From Enterovibrio nigricans DSM 22720 (GTDB taxonomy: Bacteria; Pseudomonadota; Gammaproteobacteria; Enterobacterales; Vibrionaceae), in contig NZ_FUXU01000002.1 in the NCBI RefSeq assembly GCF_900167155.1, forward strand, positions 1 to 64,000: DNA of 64,000 nucleotides, in the 5' to 3' direction. Position numbers and translations under genes: made by a program. Below the pieces are notes generated by a model, which had not been told where the DNA came from, made no database searches, and saw only the letters and a list, made by a program, of their open reading frames with translations. Positions 10,001 to 19,619 of the stretch are shown here, piece after piece. Position 1 is the first letter of the stretch. Every line of letters begins with the position of its first letter.

Positions 10001-11677
10001 ATATTGCCAAGCACGGCGTACAAGGCTGTGTTGCTGGTTTGATTGACGGCAGTAACTTGTCCATCACGCGCTACCGTAACAAGATTGGTATCTCCACTGT
10101 GCCACGCGACGTTTGATGTGATATTCGATGAAGACTTGTCGCTGTAAATTCCCGTTGCAGTGAGATAGCTGGTGGTGCCTTTCGCTAACTGTAATTTGGC
10201 AGGGGATAGCTGAATTGACTCAAGTTGAGCAGAGGTAACAATGATGTTTACCAGGTTGCTGTCAATACCATCAAGTGTAGCAACGAGCGATGTGCCTGAA
10301 CTTGTATTGATGGCGGTGACGATACCTCCTGCATCCACGGTGACATAATCTGGGTCGACACTTTTCCACGCGACAAGAGATGTGACATTGGTTTGTGTTC
10401 CGTCACTAAACGTACCGATCGCAGTCAGCGTTTGTTGGGTGCCTTTAGGGAGAGAGACAGATGCAGGAGTCACTTGTAAGGTCTCTAGCGTTGCAGGACT
10501 GACATCGACAACCGCGGAATTACTCGATATTCCTTCTAAACTGGCAGTGACTATAATGCTGCGACCAACCGCGACAGCTCTTGCTACCCCATAGTGATTG
10601 ACGGTTAGGTTGGCGGTATCTGAGCTACTCCAGCTAACACGTTCTGTCACATCAATACTTGTTTTGTCACTATAGATACCTAACGCGGTCATTTGGTTTT
10701 GATGACCCTCAACCAAACTGAATTGGTTGGGCGATATTTGTATCGAAGAGAGCGTAGATGCCGTCACCGTCATTGATACCGTATTGCTTGTCACATTGTC
10801 CAACGATGCATAGACAATCGCGTTTTGGGTTGTTTTTAATGCGTTTGCAATTCCATCTCCGTCCAGAGAAATGGCTTCGGGTACGCTGCTGGCCCAGTTT
10901 ACGCTGTCGGTTAGATCCGCAAATGAATCATCGCTGTATAACCCAATAGCACGAAGCTGCAGTGCGTTCCCTTTCGCAAGGCTGACCAATGGCGGTGTGA
11001 CTTGTATCGCTTTTAAGGTTGCACGGCTGATTGAAATAAGGGCGGTATTACTTGTGACGCCATCTAAGGAGCCGTGGATTTGGACGTTATCAGCTTGGCT
11101 TTTTCCAGAGACGATACCCACATTCGAGATTGAGACGTTTGCTGATGAACTTTTCCATACAACACGGCTGGATATATTGGCTGTAGTGCCATCACTGTAC
11201 GTACCGATAGCATTCAGTTGAAGGGATACACCTTTCGGAATTACTGACTCTGCAGGTGTGATTTGGATTTTTATCAAACGCGCATTCGTTCCAATGACCG
11301 TTAAGGCAGGCTGTAATATCGGCAATGGCCGGATCGCCTTTAAAAGTCGCGACACCATCGGCGGAAATAATCACACTATCGGGAACACTGCTAGCCCACT
11401 TAACAATGCCAGTAACATTTTTTGTGCTTCCGTCAGGGTAAGTTGCGGATGCAACGAATGATTGGGTGTTCCCAGGTGCAAGTTGTAGCTTAGAAGAGCC
11501 TTTGGTATTGAGCGGTCCTGGTGAAATTTGAAGAGATATTGCATTGTCAGTGGGGCATGTTACTTGAAGCTTTTCGTTCCCATTATCACAGCCCAGCAAC
11601 ACGGACAAACTCACGATAATTACAATGATAAATTGGGACACAATGTGAAACGTGGAAGAGGAAGATATGACTCTCAT
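7039..11677 (-). pseudogene. giant BIG2 Ig-like repeat lipoprotein, frame broken near the N-terminus
   Basis: Probable surface lipoprotein or adhesin, in two frames. The first (11192-11677) starts with a signal peptide and lipobox LLGC and has one partial repeat. The second (to 7039) covers at least 1,400 residues with 14 tandem repeats of about 90 residues, each with a core such as IQITPA...SLPKG...QQLTAIGTYSDGT, typical of bacterial Ig-like domain group 2. The last 190 residues are a separate Cys-containing domain with GWPDGQRYWTSS, resembling Lcl/DUF1566-type ends. The frames overlap at 11192-11358, and sense continues if the frame shifts at about 11290-11315 (one extra or two missing bases). 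Nothing else in the gene is broken. It stands alone. Substrate or binding partner is unknown; adhesion is inferred from the repeat family. Confidence 0.8.
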
Positions 11678-11857
11678 AGTGTACCCGTATTTGCATCGTC
11701 GCTAAGTCTGACTAGCTTTGTCGGCGGCATTTTTCGCTAGGGGTAAGCCTATGTGTCACGAGGTCTGATTAGTGTGTTAAATATAATAAATAGATGGATA
11801 AACTCGAGGCATAGGGAATGTGGAAATCAAATGACAATGATGGTCGAAGGGGAGGTT

Positions 11858-11892
11858 GCAGCCAAAAAGAGGGATGTCTATTTTTTGGCTGC
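11858..11892 (-). terminator. hairpin after lysC, probable terminator
   Basis: GCAGCCAAAAA (11858-11868) and TTTTTTGGCTGC (11881-11892) pair over 11 bases around a 12-base loop. It lies 29 bases after the lysC stop on the minus strand. The T run is inside the stem and not after it, so the call as a terminator is less certain than the hairpin itself. Confidence 0.6.
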
Positions 11893-11920
11893 GAATACGG
11901 TTCTATCGCTTTAAACTTAA

Positions 11921-13276
11921 CTAGATAGCTTCAAATAACTCCTTGTGAAGGGCTTTAACCACGTCTTTAGATTCGTTTGTGTTAGTGAGAAAACACAGGT
12001 TGTGGTTACTTGCACCATAACAAATCATTCGAAGATTAAAGTCTTCCAGCGCACCAAAGATCTTCGCTGCCGACCCGCGAGATTCCCCCATATGGTTACC
12101 AATCAGGGCCACTAAACACATATCCTGTTCGATAGTGACACGGCAAAGTTTCGACAACGCCTTCTCAGCCGCGTCAGGCAGCGTCGGCGCTCCTCCTTTG
12201 GTGTTGGTTTGATCTAAGGTCAACGACACACTGACTTCAGATGTCGTAATGAGATCAACGGAGACTTTGTGTTTCGCAAGAATGTTAAACACCTCCGCCA
12301 AAAAACCGTAAGCATGGAACATGTTCAGACTGGTCAGGGTCACCATGGTCTGGTTACAACGCAGTGCGAGTGCACGAAATAACGGTGAATATTCGGCTTC
12401 ACGGCGGATCCAAGTTCCCCCTTGCTTGGGCGCCTTTGATGACCCGACAAATACTGGAATATCTTGGCGCATGGCAGGTATCAGTGTTGCGGGGTGTAAA
12501 ATCTTGGCACCAAAATTTGCCATTTCAGACGCTTCACTGAAACTAATTTCGTCAATGGGCTTTGCTGCAGGCGCGACACGAGGATCGGTGCTGTAGATAC
12601 CCGGAACGTCTGTCCAAATCTCAAGCGTTGTCGCCTGTACGGCTTCTGCCAACAGTGCGGCACTGTAGTCGCTGCCGCCACGTCCCAGTGTTGTGGTATT
12701 GCCGTTCAAATCAGAGCCAATGAAACCTTGTGTGACCACGACTTTTTCGTCGCAAAGCGGACGCAAAATTGTTTGTGCATGGTGTGAGGTCTCTACCAAA
12801 TCTGGGGTCGCTTTCCCATGAACGTCATCCGTCTTGAGGATATCTCGTACATCAACGCGCACAGCATCAATGCCTTGTGTATTTAGCAGGTGCGTGAAAA
12901 TATGGGTAGACATCAGTTCGCCACAGGCGACGAGACTGTCGGTGATTTTATCCGATGGTGAGGTATCTGCTGCGGCCGCAAAAGTAGATACGTCGACAAG
13001 AATTTGATTTACAGCGGCAGCGACAGACGGTTTTTCCGGCAGTTGTTCCAGAATGCTGAAGTGAATGTCAGCCAATTGCGTCAATATGGCTTTTTGTCGG
13101 TCAAGAGCAACATTACCCTTTGCCAACTCCACCAATAGATTTGTTACTCCAGAACAGGCACTGATAACCACAATACGTGTATCCGGGTTTCCTTTAATTA
13201 CCGATGTGCAGTTCGTCATGGCTGCGTAATCGGCGACACTTGTACCACCAAATTTAGCGACAGTTAATGCGTTCAC
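11921..13276 (-). CDS. lysC: lysine-sensitive aspartokinase III
   Basis: Phosphorylates aspartate, the first step towards lysine, threonine, methionine and diaminopimelate. The product has 451 residues from the GTG at 13276 (E. coli LysC 449). Residues 8-13 are KFGGTS, the nucleotide-binding start of the family; LGRGGSDYSA lies in the middle, and two ACT regulatory domains fill the last third. I chose this GTG because GGGAGG lies 12 bases before it and the protein then begins like LysC; the reading frame stays open further upstream but that part runs through the riboswitch. The lysine riboswitch and a good sigma70 promoter upstream show control by lysine. Monofunctional: no homoserine dehydrogenase domain. 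Confidence 0.96.
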   Translation of the reverse strand: MNALTVAKFGGTSVADYAAMTNCTSVIKGNPDTRIVVISACSGVTNLLVELAKGNVALDRQKAILTQLADIHFSILEQLPEKPSVAAAVNQILVDVSTFAAAADTSPSDKITDSLVACGELMSTHIFTHLLNTQGIDAVRVDVRDILKTDDVHGKATPDLVETSHHAQTILRPLCDEKVVVTQGFIGSDLNGNTTTLGRGGSDYSAALLAEAVQATTLEIWTDVPGIYSTDPRVAPAAKPIDEISFSEASEMANFGAKILHPATLIPAMRQDIPVFVGSSKAPKQGGTWIRREAEYSPLFRALALRCNQTMVTLTSLNMFHAYGFLAEVFNILAKHKVSVDLITTSEVSVSLTLDQTNTKGGAPTLPDAAEKALSKLCRVTIEQDMCLVALIGNHMGESRGSAAKIFGALEDFNLRMICYGASNHNLCFLTNTNESKDVVKALHKELFEAI

Positions 13277-13397
13277 TTCCCTTTGCCTCCCATAATCGCG
13301 AATGGAATTATCCTTAAAATGTGAATGATTGCGCAGAAGAGGTAGGTGAGTCGGTCGGAAGAAAGGCCATTTCTCCAGAAGCACTCCATCTCAATTG

Positions 13398-13553
13398 AGA
13401 TGACAGTCCGAAGGATTCAACCTTCCAGACCGACATATCAGCCCCCAAGGCTGGATATTGTCTCGGCGTCTTACCCCCTGATCAGACTGCATTGGAGTTG
13501 GGGCTCCGCAATCCGACTACCTGGTAGACGCGCCTCTTCTGTGACTGCGCAGT
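13398..13553 (-). promoter_or_regulatory. lysine riboswitch (L box) of lysC
   Basis: On the minus strand the leader has the conserved L-box blocks in order: AGAAGAGGCGCG (at 13529-13540), GGAGCC, a GGGGGT...GCCGAG block, GGGGGCTGAT, and closing pairs CAGTC (13543-13547) with GACTG (13404-13408). The first block is identical to that of E. coli lysC as I remember it. After the aptamer a short inverted repeat CATCTCAATTGAGATG overlaps the P1 edge; I see no clear terminator with a T run, so translational control is more likely. About 120 bases separate the aptamer from the lysC start. Confidence 0.9.
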
Positions 13554-13581
13554 AAAGACACTGCGCAAAATTTGCCCTCTA

Positions 13582-13610
13582 TTGATAAATGTTTGTAACT
13601 GCATTGTCAA
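13582..13610 (-). promoter_or_regulatory. sigma70 promoter of lysC
   Basis: On the minus strand a perfect -35 box TTGACA (13605-13610) is followed after 17 bases by TATCAA (13582-13587). Transcription would begin near 13575, about 20 bases before the first base pairs of the lysine riboswitch, which is the expected arrangement. Confidence 0.75.
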
Positions 13611-13760
13611 TTATGCGACGCATCAAATTTCATCATTTTTACAGCGCAGTTCTCAAAAGAAGCTTGATAGGGATAGTGTTTCTCATGCCTGATGGTTTTC
13701 GATTGGCCAGTGAGGGTGTTAGGGTAGCGGTTAATATTGAAAGCATATGGAGTGCTGACC

Positions 13761-14879
13761 ATGACGATTTCACGTTTTATTCCGCCGCGCCGAACCTTAA
13801 TGGGACCGGGACCTTCTGATGTATCGCCGAGAGTATTGCAAGCACTGTCTCAGCCAACGATCGGGCACCTTGACCCTTTGTTTGTCGGCATGATGGATGA
13901 ACTCAAATCGCTGCTTCAATATGCATTCCAAACCGAAAACGCGTTTACCATTGCCGTGTCAGCCCCTGGCAGTGCAGGCATGGAAACCTGCTTTGTTAAC
14001 TTGATAGAGCCGGGGGATACCGTGATTGTTTGCCGTAACGGCGTGTTTGGTGACCGCATGCGTGAAAATGTTGAGCGTTGTGGCGCCAAGGCCGTGATGG
14101 TGGATGATGAATGGGGTAAACCGGTCGATCCTGCGAAGGTAGAGCAAGCGTTGGTCGCTAACCCTGATGCGTCAATCGTGGCTTTTGTGCACGCTGAAAC
14201 CTCAACGGGGGCATTGTCGGATGCGAAAACATTGTCTGAGTTGGCAAGAAAGCATGGCTGTTTGACCATTGTTGATGCAGTAACATCATTGGGTGGCGTA
14301 CCACTGCTGGTGGATGAATGGCAGTTAGATGTCGTGTACTCTGGCAGTCAAAAATGCCTCTCCTGTGTGCCGGGTCTATCGCCGGTAACTTTTTCTCCTA
14401 AAGCCGTAGAAAAGATGCAAAAGCGCACGAGTAAAGTTCAAAGCTGGTTCTTGGATCAAAGCTTGGTGCTGGCGTATTGGAGCGGTGAAGGCAAGCGCAG
14501 TTACCATCACACGGCACCGGTAAACAGCCTTTATGCGCTGCATGAGTCGCTACTGATGCTAAAAGAAGAAGGGCTAGAAAACGCCTGGCGGCGTCACAGT
14601 GATATGCATGATCTACTGAAAGCAGAACTTGAAGTGCTCGGCATCCATTTCTTGGTAGATGCAGAGCACCGATTACCACAACTCAATGCAGTTTCGGTGC
14701 CAGAGGGTGTGGATGATGCGGCAGTACGCACCCGATTGCTGAATGATTATAACCTAGAGATCGGGGCTGGATTAGGCGCATTGGCTGGCAAAGCATGGCG
14801 CATCGGTTTGATGGGGTATGCGGCAAGGCGTGAAAACGTGGCATTGTGCGCCAAGGCGTTAAAAGACGTGCTGAGTTAA
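13761..14879 (+). CDS. class V pyridoxal-phosphate aminotransferase (alanine/serine-glyoxylate type)
   Basis: A cytosolic aminotransferase of 372 residues. The probable PLP-binding lysine is Lys198 in SGSQKCLSC, and the N-terminal GPGPSDVSPRVLQA is typical of the alanine-glyoxylate and serine-glyoxylate group. The ATG at 13761 is chosen over an in-frame codon at 13737 because GGAG lies 9 bases before it. It is divergent from lysC and sits where V. cholerae has the same kind of gene (VC0392, from memory). Substrates are not proven: glyoxylate with alanine or serine is the family assumption, and aminoethylphosphonate-type relatives have similar starts. Confidence 0.85.
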   Translation: MTISRFIPPRRTLMGPGPSDVSPRVLQALSQPTIGHLDPLFVGMMDELKSLLQYAFQTENAFTIAVSAPGSAGMETCFVNLIEPGDTVIVCRNGVFGDRMRENVERCGAKAVMVDDEWGKPVDPAKVEQALVANPDASIVAFVHAETSTGALSDAKTLSELARKHGCLTIVDAVTSLGGVPLLVDEWQLDVVYSGSQKCLSCVPGLSPVTFSPKAVEKMQKRTSKVQSWFLDQSLVLAYWSGEGKRSYHHTAPVNSLYALHESLLMLKEEGLENAWRRHSDMHDLLKAELEVLGIHFLVDAEHRLPQLNAVSVPEGVDDAAVRTRLLNDYNLEIGAGLGALAGKAWRIGLMGYAARRENVALCAKALKDVLS

Positions 14880-14898
14880 AAACACCCTTTTATGCTAA

Positions 14899-14934
14899 AC
14901 AAGACCCAGACATTGTCTGGGTCTTGTCGTTTTT
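14899..14934. terminator. terminator between the aminotransferase gene and the convergent ligase gene
   Basis: CAAGACCCAGACA and TGTCTGGGTCTTG pair almost perfectly, followed by TCGTTTTTA on the plus strand. The two neighbouring genes converge here, and the hairpin reaches the last codon of the minus-strand gene. Confidence 0.85.
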
Positions 14935-16603
14935 ATTCGATGATTTCTGGCTGGAATACATGATGAGGAAACAGCTTATTCGCCTCATCTTTGATTTGTT
15001 TCGCGATTTCCATGTCGTTCGTCAGAATAGCCATATCAATTAAGCGTTGGTATCCAGAAACAGAGGGAGCCGCAGAGATTTTCATTGTCAGACGCGAGAG
15101 ATAATGCCGTTGTGCGAGATTGTCGTTCTGTTCAATACTCGTCATAAATGCATTCGTTGCCACTATGTCTTCAAAGTGCGCAGTCCACCAAGGATGAATT
15201 TGGTATTGAGTTAACTTATATGCGCTGAGTTCGTGGGAGCGAGAAGCTTGTTCGCCTAGGTATACCGAACTAACGACCGTTATTGTACTGAGCGTTAACA
15301 AGGTCGCGGCCAGTGCATTTATCGCCACAGATGGACGCGTAACGTGGCGTGAATACCGAGCGGTTAAGTTATCCACCCAGTAGAACAGAACGATAAACAA
15401 AACCGGTAAGATGGGATTCGTCTGTGCAAACGCTGTTGTAGCGATGCCGAGCAATACAGGTAACAGTATGGCAAACAACATCAAACGGGTGCCATTAGGC
15501 GCATCCAATAGCCGTCTGACTATCATCACGAAAACCAGCCCCAAGGATAGCCAAATGGCAATGCCACCTTCCGCTACCATCGTAGTTAGCCAGCTTGGCG
15601 ATAATACATAAGGGATTAAGCTGTGCGGGGTATCGAGACCATGTAGGAGCAACGAGGTTTGACTCTGCCCTAATCCTAATCCTTGAAATTGTGCCGAAGC
15701 GAGTAACGTGAAAACGTGGCTTAGTAGTGCTGTCTCAGACTCCGCAAACAAGGGGGAGAATAACGCAGCATGTGGCAAGGAACCGAGGACGCCAGAGATC
15801 AAAAATCCGAACAGTATTGCGAAGTTCCAAATTCCGTGATGAAGGCGGGGGCAAAATTTAAACAAAAATGGCTGTGTTAAGACGACAACCACTAAAGCAA
15901 TGGTAATCAGCCAAGGTTGTTTCAAAGCCATGAGCGCAATGATGGTGACGATTGGTGTTGCGAATAGCAGAAAGTGCAGCGGAACGAGATTACGCTTATA
16001 GGCTTTGGTTCTTGCCAGTAAATAGGCTGACAGTGCGAGTGACGTCAGCAAAGTGACACTGATTGTATCTTTGTCCAGCCAAGCTGGGTGTGTGTACACC
16101 TGCTTTAAATCCAGTAAAGACAGTACGCTGGGCACCGCGAAAGGAAATGCAACGATCCATCCTGCTAGCAAGGGTAACCACAATAAATACTGCCGTTGTA
16201 CATGGTTAAAACTGAATTGCTGCAATGTGCTGAACAAGGCGAATGCCAATACGATATTGGTGATATTCCATACGGCTACGGAAGGGACCGCATGAGTATA
16301 AAACGATGGCAATGCTCCCAGCACACTGGCAATGGCCAGCCAGAAAGTGACGTTCGTGGTGCTAAAACGTTTTTGCCGGGCTATCTCAAATAAGCCAAAG
16401 CAGATGATGGTAATAACCAACAAAAACGTCAATGCAACGGATGGGTGCCGGATACCATCAACGCTCAGGGGCACTTGATTGAGCGGAAGACACAATAAAA
16501 ACAGTGCGGCGATGGCAAACAGCACTGGCTTTAGTAATGGTTTACTGGCCACTTTTGATGGCCAGTGGAGGTGAAAACGCGTTGTTTGCATGCTGAGATT
16601 CAT
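14933..16603 (-). CDS. PglL-type O-oligosaccharyltransferase / O-antigen ligase family protein
   Basis: An inner-membrane protein of 556 residues with about 12 hydrophobic segments and a Wzy_C-like large periplasmic loop. The last 110 residues are soluble (ALTNDMEIAKQIKDEANKLFPHH region), as in PglL ligases with a Wzy_C_2 domain. It starts 25 bases after uvrA and is probably in the same transcript. The V. cholerae gene in the same place (VC0393) is, as I recall, the PglL O-glycosylation enzyme, so transfer of lipid-linked sugar to pilin or another secreted protein is likely. The diagnostic loop His is not unambiguous to me, and a role as an O-antigen ligase remains possible. Confidence 0.75.
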   Translation of the reverse strand: MNLSMQTTRFHLHWPSKVASKPLLKPVLFAIAALFLLCLPLNQVPLSVDGIRHPSVALTFLLVITIICFGLFEIARQKRFSTTNVTFWLAIASVLGALPSFYTHAVPSVAVWNITNIVLAFALFSTLQQFSFNHVQRQYLLWLPLLAGWIVAFPFAVPSVLSLLDLKQVYTHPAWLDKDTISVTLLTSLALSAYLLARTKAYKRNLVPLHFLLFATPIVTIIALMALKQPWLITIALVVVVLTQPFLFKFCPRLHHGIWNFAILFGFLISGVLGSLPHAALFSPLFAESETALLSHVFTLLASAQFQGLGLGQSQTSLLLHGLDTPHSLIPYVLSPSWLTTMVAEGGIAIWLSLGLVFVMIVRRLLDAPNGTRLMLFAILLPVLLGIATTAFAQTNPILPVLFIVLFYWVDNLTARYSRHVTRPSVAINALAATLLTLSTITVVSSVYLGEQASRSHELSAYKLTQYQIHPWWTAHFEDIVATNAFMTSIEQNDNLAQRHYLSRLTMKISAAPSVSGYQRLIDMAILTNDMEIAKQIKDEANKLFPHHVFQPEIIE

Positions 16604-16628
16604 TCGATAACGTGGTGTCGATATCGGC

Positions 16629-19463
16629 CTATGATGCCTTTTGCTTTAGTAAAGGTTTAAGGAATCTTGCGGTGTGCGAACCTTCGACGTTCGCGACGTC
16701 TTCAGGTGTCCCTTGCGCGATGATCATGCCGCCGCCATTACCGCCTTCTGGTCCTAAATCCACAATCCAGTCAGCCGTTTTTATCACATCCAGATTGTGT
16801 TCAATCACGACAATAGTATTGCCATGGTCACGTAGGCGATGGAGCACTGTCAGCAATTGCTGAATATCGTGGAAATGAAGGCCCGTCGTCGGTTCATCCA
16901 AGATATAAAGCGTCTTACCCGTATCTCGTTTTGACAGTTCTCGCGCGAGTTTCACGCGTTGCGCTTCGCCACCTGAGAGTGTGGTCGCCGCCTGACCTAA
17001 TCGAATATAGGATAAACCAACATCCATTAGGGTTTGTAGTTTTCTGGCAATGGCGGGAACTGCGTCAAAGAAATCACGTGCATCTTCAACCGTCATTTCC
17101 AACACTTCGTCGATGGTTTTGCCTTTGTAACGGATCTCCAGTGTTTCGCGGTTGTAGCGCTTACCTTTACACGCGTCACATGGCACATACACATCAGGTA
17201 AGAAGTGCATCTCAACCTTGATCATGCCATCCCCCTGGCAAGCTTCACAGCGTCCACCTTTGACGTTGAAGCTGAATCTGCCCACTTTGTAACCGCGAGA
17301 GCGCGCTTCTTGTGTGCCTGCAAACAGCTCACGGATTGGGGTGAAAATACCGGTATAGGTTGCTGGATTTGAACGTGGTGTACGGCCTATTGGGCTCTGA
17401 TCGATATCGATAACTTTGTCGAAATGTTCGATGCCATCAATGTCTTTATAGGGTGCAGGTTCACCTGTTGTCGCACCATTTAATCGGTGGTGCGCGATTT
17501 TAAAGAAAGTATCATTGATCAAGGTAGACTTGCCCGAACCCGATACCCCTGTTACACAGGTAAACAAACCGACAGGCAAGGTCAGGTCAACATTCTGTAG
17601 GTTGTTGCCGCTGGCTCCTTTTAGTTTCACCACACGCTTTTTGTCGTAAGGAAGGCGTTTGGTGGGAACTTCAATGGCTTTTTTACCACTCAGGTACTGA
17701 CCCGTCAGCGAGTTCTCATTGTTAATGATGTCATCATAGGTGCCTTCGGCAACGACGTAGCCGCCGTGGACACCAGCTCCCGGGCCAATGTCGATGATAT
17801 GGTCCGCAGCTCGGATAGCATCTTCATCATGCTCAACGACCAGAACCGTGTTGCCAAGATTACGCAGGTGTTCAAGTGTGGTAAGCAGACGTTCATTGTC
17901 GCGCTGGTGGAGGCCGATAGATGGCTCATCCAGCACGTACATCACGCCAACCAGCCCCGCACCAATTTGACTCGCCAAGCGAATACGCTGCGCTTCACCG
18001 CCAGAGAGCGTATCGGCACTGCGAGACAAATTAAGGTAATTAAGACCGACATTAACCAAGAAATTAAGACGGTCGTGAATTTCTTTTAGGACTTTATCGG
18101 CAATCTGCGCACGTTGCCCTTCGAGAGCCAGACCCGCAAAAAATGACAAGGCTTCATGAATGCTCATTTCACAGATAGCAGGCAGGTTGGTCTTGCCGAT
18201 GAAAACGTGACGCGCTTCTTCACGAAGACGAGAGCCACCACAGCTGGCACACGGCTTATTCGCAATGTACTTGGATAACTCTTCTCGCACCGCCATAGAC
18301 TCAGTATCACGATAGCGGCGATTGAGGTTGTTTAATATGCCTTCAAACGGATGTTTACGAACCGTGATATCACCGCGGTCATTGACGTATTTGAACGCAA
18401 TCTCCGTCGTGCCAGAGCCGCTTAAGACCACATTCTGAATCTTTGCCGACAAATCTTGCCACGGTGTTTCAATGTCAAAGTTGTAGTGCTCTGCCAACGA
18501 AGTGAGCATTTGGAAATAATAGAAATTTCGACGATCCCAGCCACGAATTGCCCCTCCAGCTAAGCTGACTGCTTCGTTCTGTACGACGCGGTTTTCATCG
18601 AAATATTGTTGTACACCTAGGCCGTCACAAGTCGGGCATGCCCCCGCTGGATTGTTAAACGAGAACAAGCGAGGTTCTAACTCTTGCATGCTGTAACCGC
18701 AATGCGGGCACGCAAAACTCGCGGAGAAAATCAAATCGTCATCGTCACCATCCATATAACTGACGACTGCGGTGCCACCGGTTAATTCAATGGTCGTTTC
18801 GAAAGATTCAGCGAGGCGTTGCTGCAGGTCGTCTCGGACTTTGAAACGATCGACGACGACTTCAATGGTATGTTTTTTATGAAGTTCCAGTTTTGGCGGA
18901 TCAGAAAGATCGCACACTTCACCATCAATACGTGCACGGATAAAACCGTGCGCCACCAAGTTTTCAATGGTTTTAACGTGCTCACCCTTACGCTCTTTCA
19001 CGATAGGAGCGAGCAGCATCAGCTTGGTGCCTTCTTCTAACTCTAAGACTTTGTCCACCATTTGGCTGACGGTTTGAGCCTGTAGTGTCACATCGTGTGT
19101 AGGGCAGCGAGGATCACCAACACGTGCGTAAAGCAGACGCAGGTAATCATAGACTTCCGTGATGGTACCAACCGTTGAGCGCGGGTTATGTGAGGTAGAC
19201 TTTTGTTCAATTGAAATCGCCGGTGACAGACCATCGATATGGTCGACATCGGGCTTTTCCATCAGTGACAAGAACTGACGGGCATAGGCAGACAGCGACT
19301 CTACATAGCGGCGTTGCCCTTCTGCATAGAGTGTATCGAACGCGAGTGAAGACTTGCCAGACCCAGAAAGGCCGGTGATCACAATCAGCTTATCGCGCGG
19401 GATCGTCAGGTTTATATTTTTTAGGTTATGGGTGCGCGCCCCTCTGACGTCAATCGTATCCAT
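16629..19463 (-). CDS. uvrA: excinuclease ABC subunit A
   Basis: The damage-recognition ATPase of nucleotide excision repair, working with UvrB. 944 residues against 940 in E. coli. Two ABC modules are present: Walker [11 protein letters not shown] near the N-terminus and [10 protein letters not shown] in the second half, with signatures [13 protein letters not shown] and [13 protein letters not shown]. Zinc-binding cysteines occur in CPHCGY...CPTCDG and in CEACQG...CDACKG. A CTGT-N8-ACAG box 89-104 bases before the start indicates LexA/SOS control. In E. coli, uvrA and ssb are divergent neighbours; here galU, the accessory island and a regulator lie between them. Confidence 0.98.
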   Translation of the reverse strand: MDTIDVRGARTHNLKNINLTIPRDKLIVITGLSGSGKSSLAFDTLYAEGQRRYVESLSAYARQFLSLMEKPDVDHIDGLSPAISIEQKSTSHNPRSTVGTITEVYDYLRLLYARVGDPRCPTHDVTLQAQTVSQMVDKVLELEEGTKLMLLAPIVKERKGEHVKTIENLVAHGFIRARIDGEVCDLSDPPKLELHKKHTIEVVVDRFKVRDDLQQRLAESFETTIELTGGTAVVSYMDGDDDDLIFSASFACPHCGYSMQELEPRLFSFNNPAGACPTCDGLGVQQYFDENRVVQNEAVSLAGGAIRGWDRRNFYYFQMLTSLAEHYNFDIETPWQDLSAKIQNVVLSGSGTTEIAFKYVNDRGDITVRKHPFEGILNNLNRRYRDTESMAVREELSKYIANKPCASCGGSRLREEARHVFIGKTNLPAICEMSIHEALSFFAGLALEGQRAQIADKVLKEIHDRLNFLVNVGLNYLNLSRSADTLSGGEAQRIRLASQIGAGLVGVMYVLDEPSIGLHQRDNERLLTTLEHLRNLGNTVLVVEHDEDAIRAADHIIDIGPGAGVHGGYVVAEGTYDDIINNENSLTGQYLSGKKAIEVPTKRLPYDKKRVVKLKGASGNNLQNVDLTLPVGLFTCVTGVSGSGKSTLINDTFFKIAHHRLNGATTGEPAPYKDIDGIEHFDKVIDIDQSPIGRTPRSNPATYTGIFTPIRELFAGTQEARSRGYKVGRFSFNVKGGRCEACQGDGMIKVEMHFLPDVYVPCDACKGKRYNRETLEIRYKGKTIDEVLEMTVEDARDFFDAVPAIARKLQTLMDVGLSYIRLGQAATTLSGGEAQRVKLARELSKRDTGKTLYILDEPTTGLHFHDIQQLLTVLHRLRDHGNTIVVIEHNLDVIKTADWIVDLGPEGGNGGGMIIAQGTPEDVANVEGSHTARFLKPLLKQKAS

Positions 19464-19544
19464 GTCTACCTTGCCTGCTAGTCAGAAATGCATCTGAGAA
19501 TGATTGGAGAGTGAAGTATCACATATTATGGCGGAATGAAAAAG

Positions 19545-19574
19545 AAGAAAGCTGTATAAATATACAGCTTTCTT
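19545..19574 (-). terminator. galU terminator (overlaps an SOS box)
   Basis: AAGAAAGCTGTA (19545-19556) and TACAGCTTTCTT (19563-19574) form a 12-base-pair perfect stem. On the minus strand it is followed by CTTTTTC. It lies 46 bases after the galU stop and before uvrA, which runs in the same direction. Confidence 0.8.
19552..19567 (-). promoter_or_regulatory. LexA (SOS) box upstream of uvrA
   Basis: CTGTATAAATATACAG is a perfect CTGT-N8-ACAG LexA operator with an all-A/T spacer, as in enterobacterial and vibrio SOS boxes. It is 89 bases before the uvrA ATG, a gene of the classic SOS regulon. The same bases form the top of the galU terminator stem. Confidence 0.8.
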
Positions 19575-19619
19575 GGTTTTGCAATGTGACAGATTTTACG
19601 GCGTATTACGAATTTTCGA

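Noticed and set aside
7039-11358. The regular spacing as a CRISPR or DNA repeat array
   Set aside because: The repeat unit is about 270 bases, encodes protein domains and is only loosely conserved at DNA level.
13277-13384. A longer N-terminus for LysC
   Set aside because: The open stretch lies between the riboswitch and the ribosome site; LysC proteins begin at the KFGGTS region, as with the GTG at 13276.
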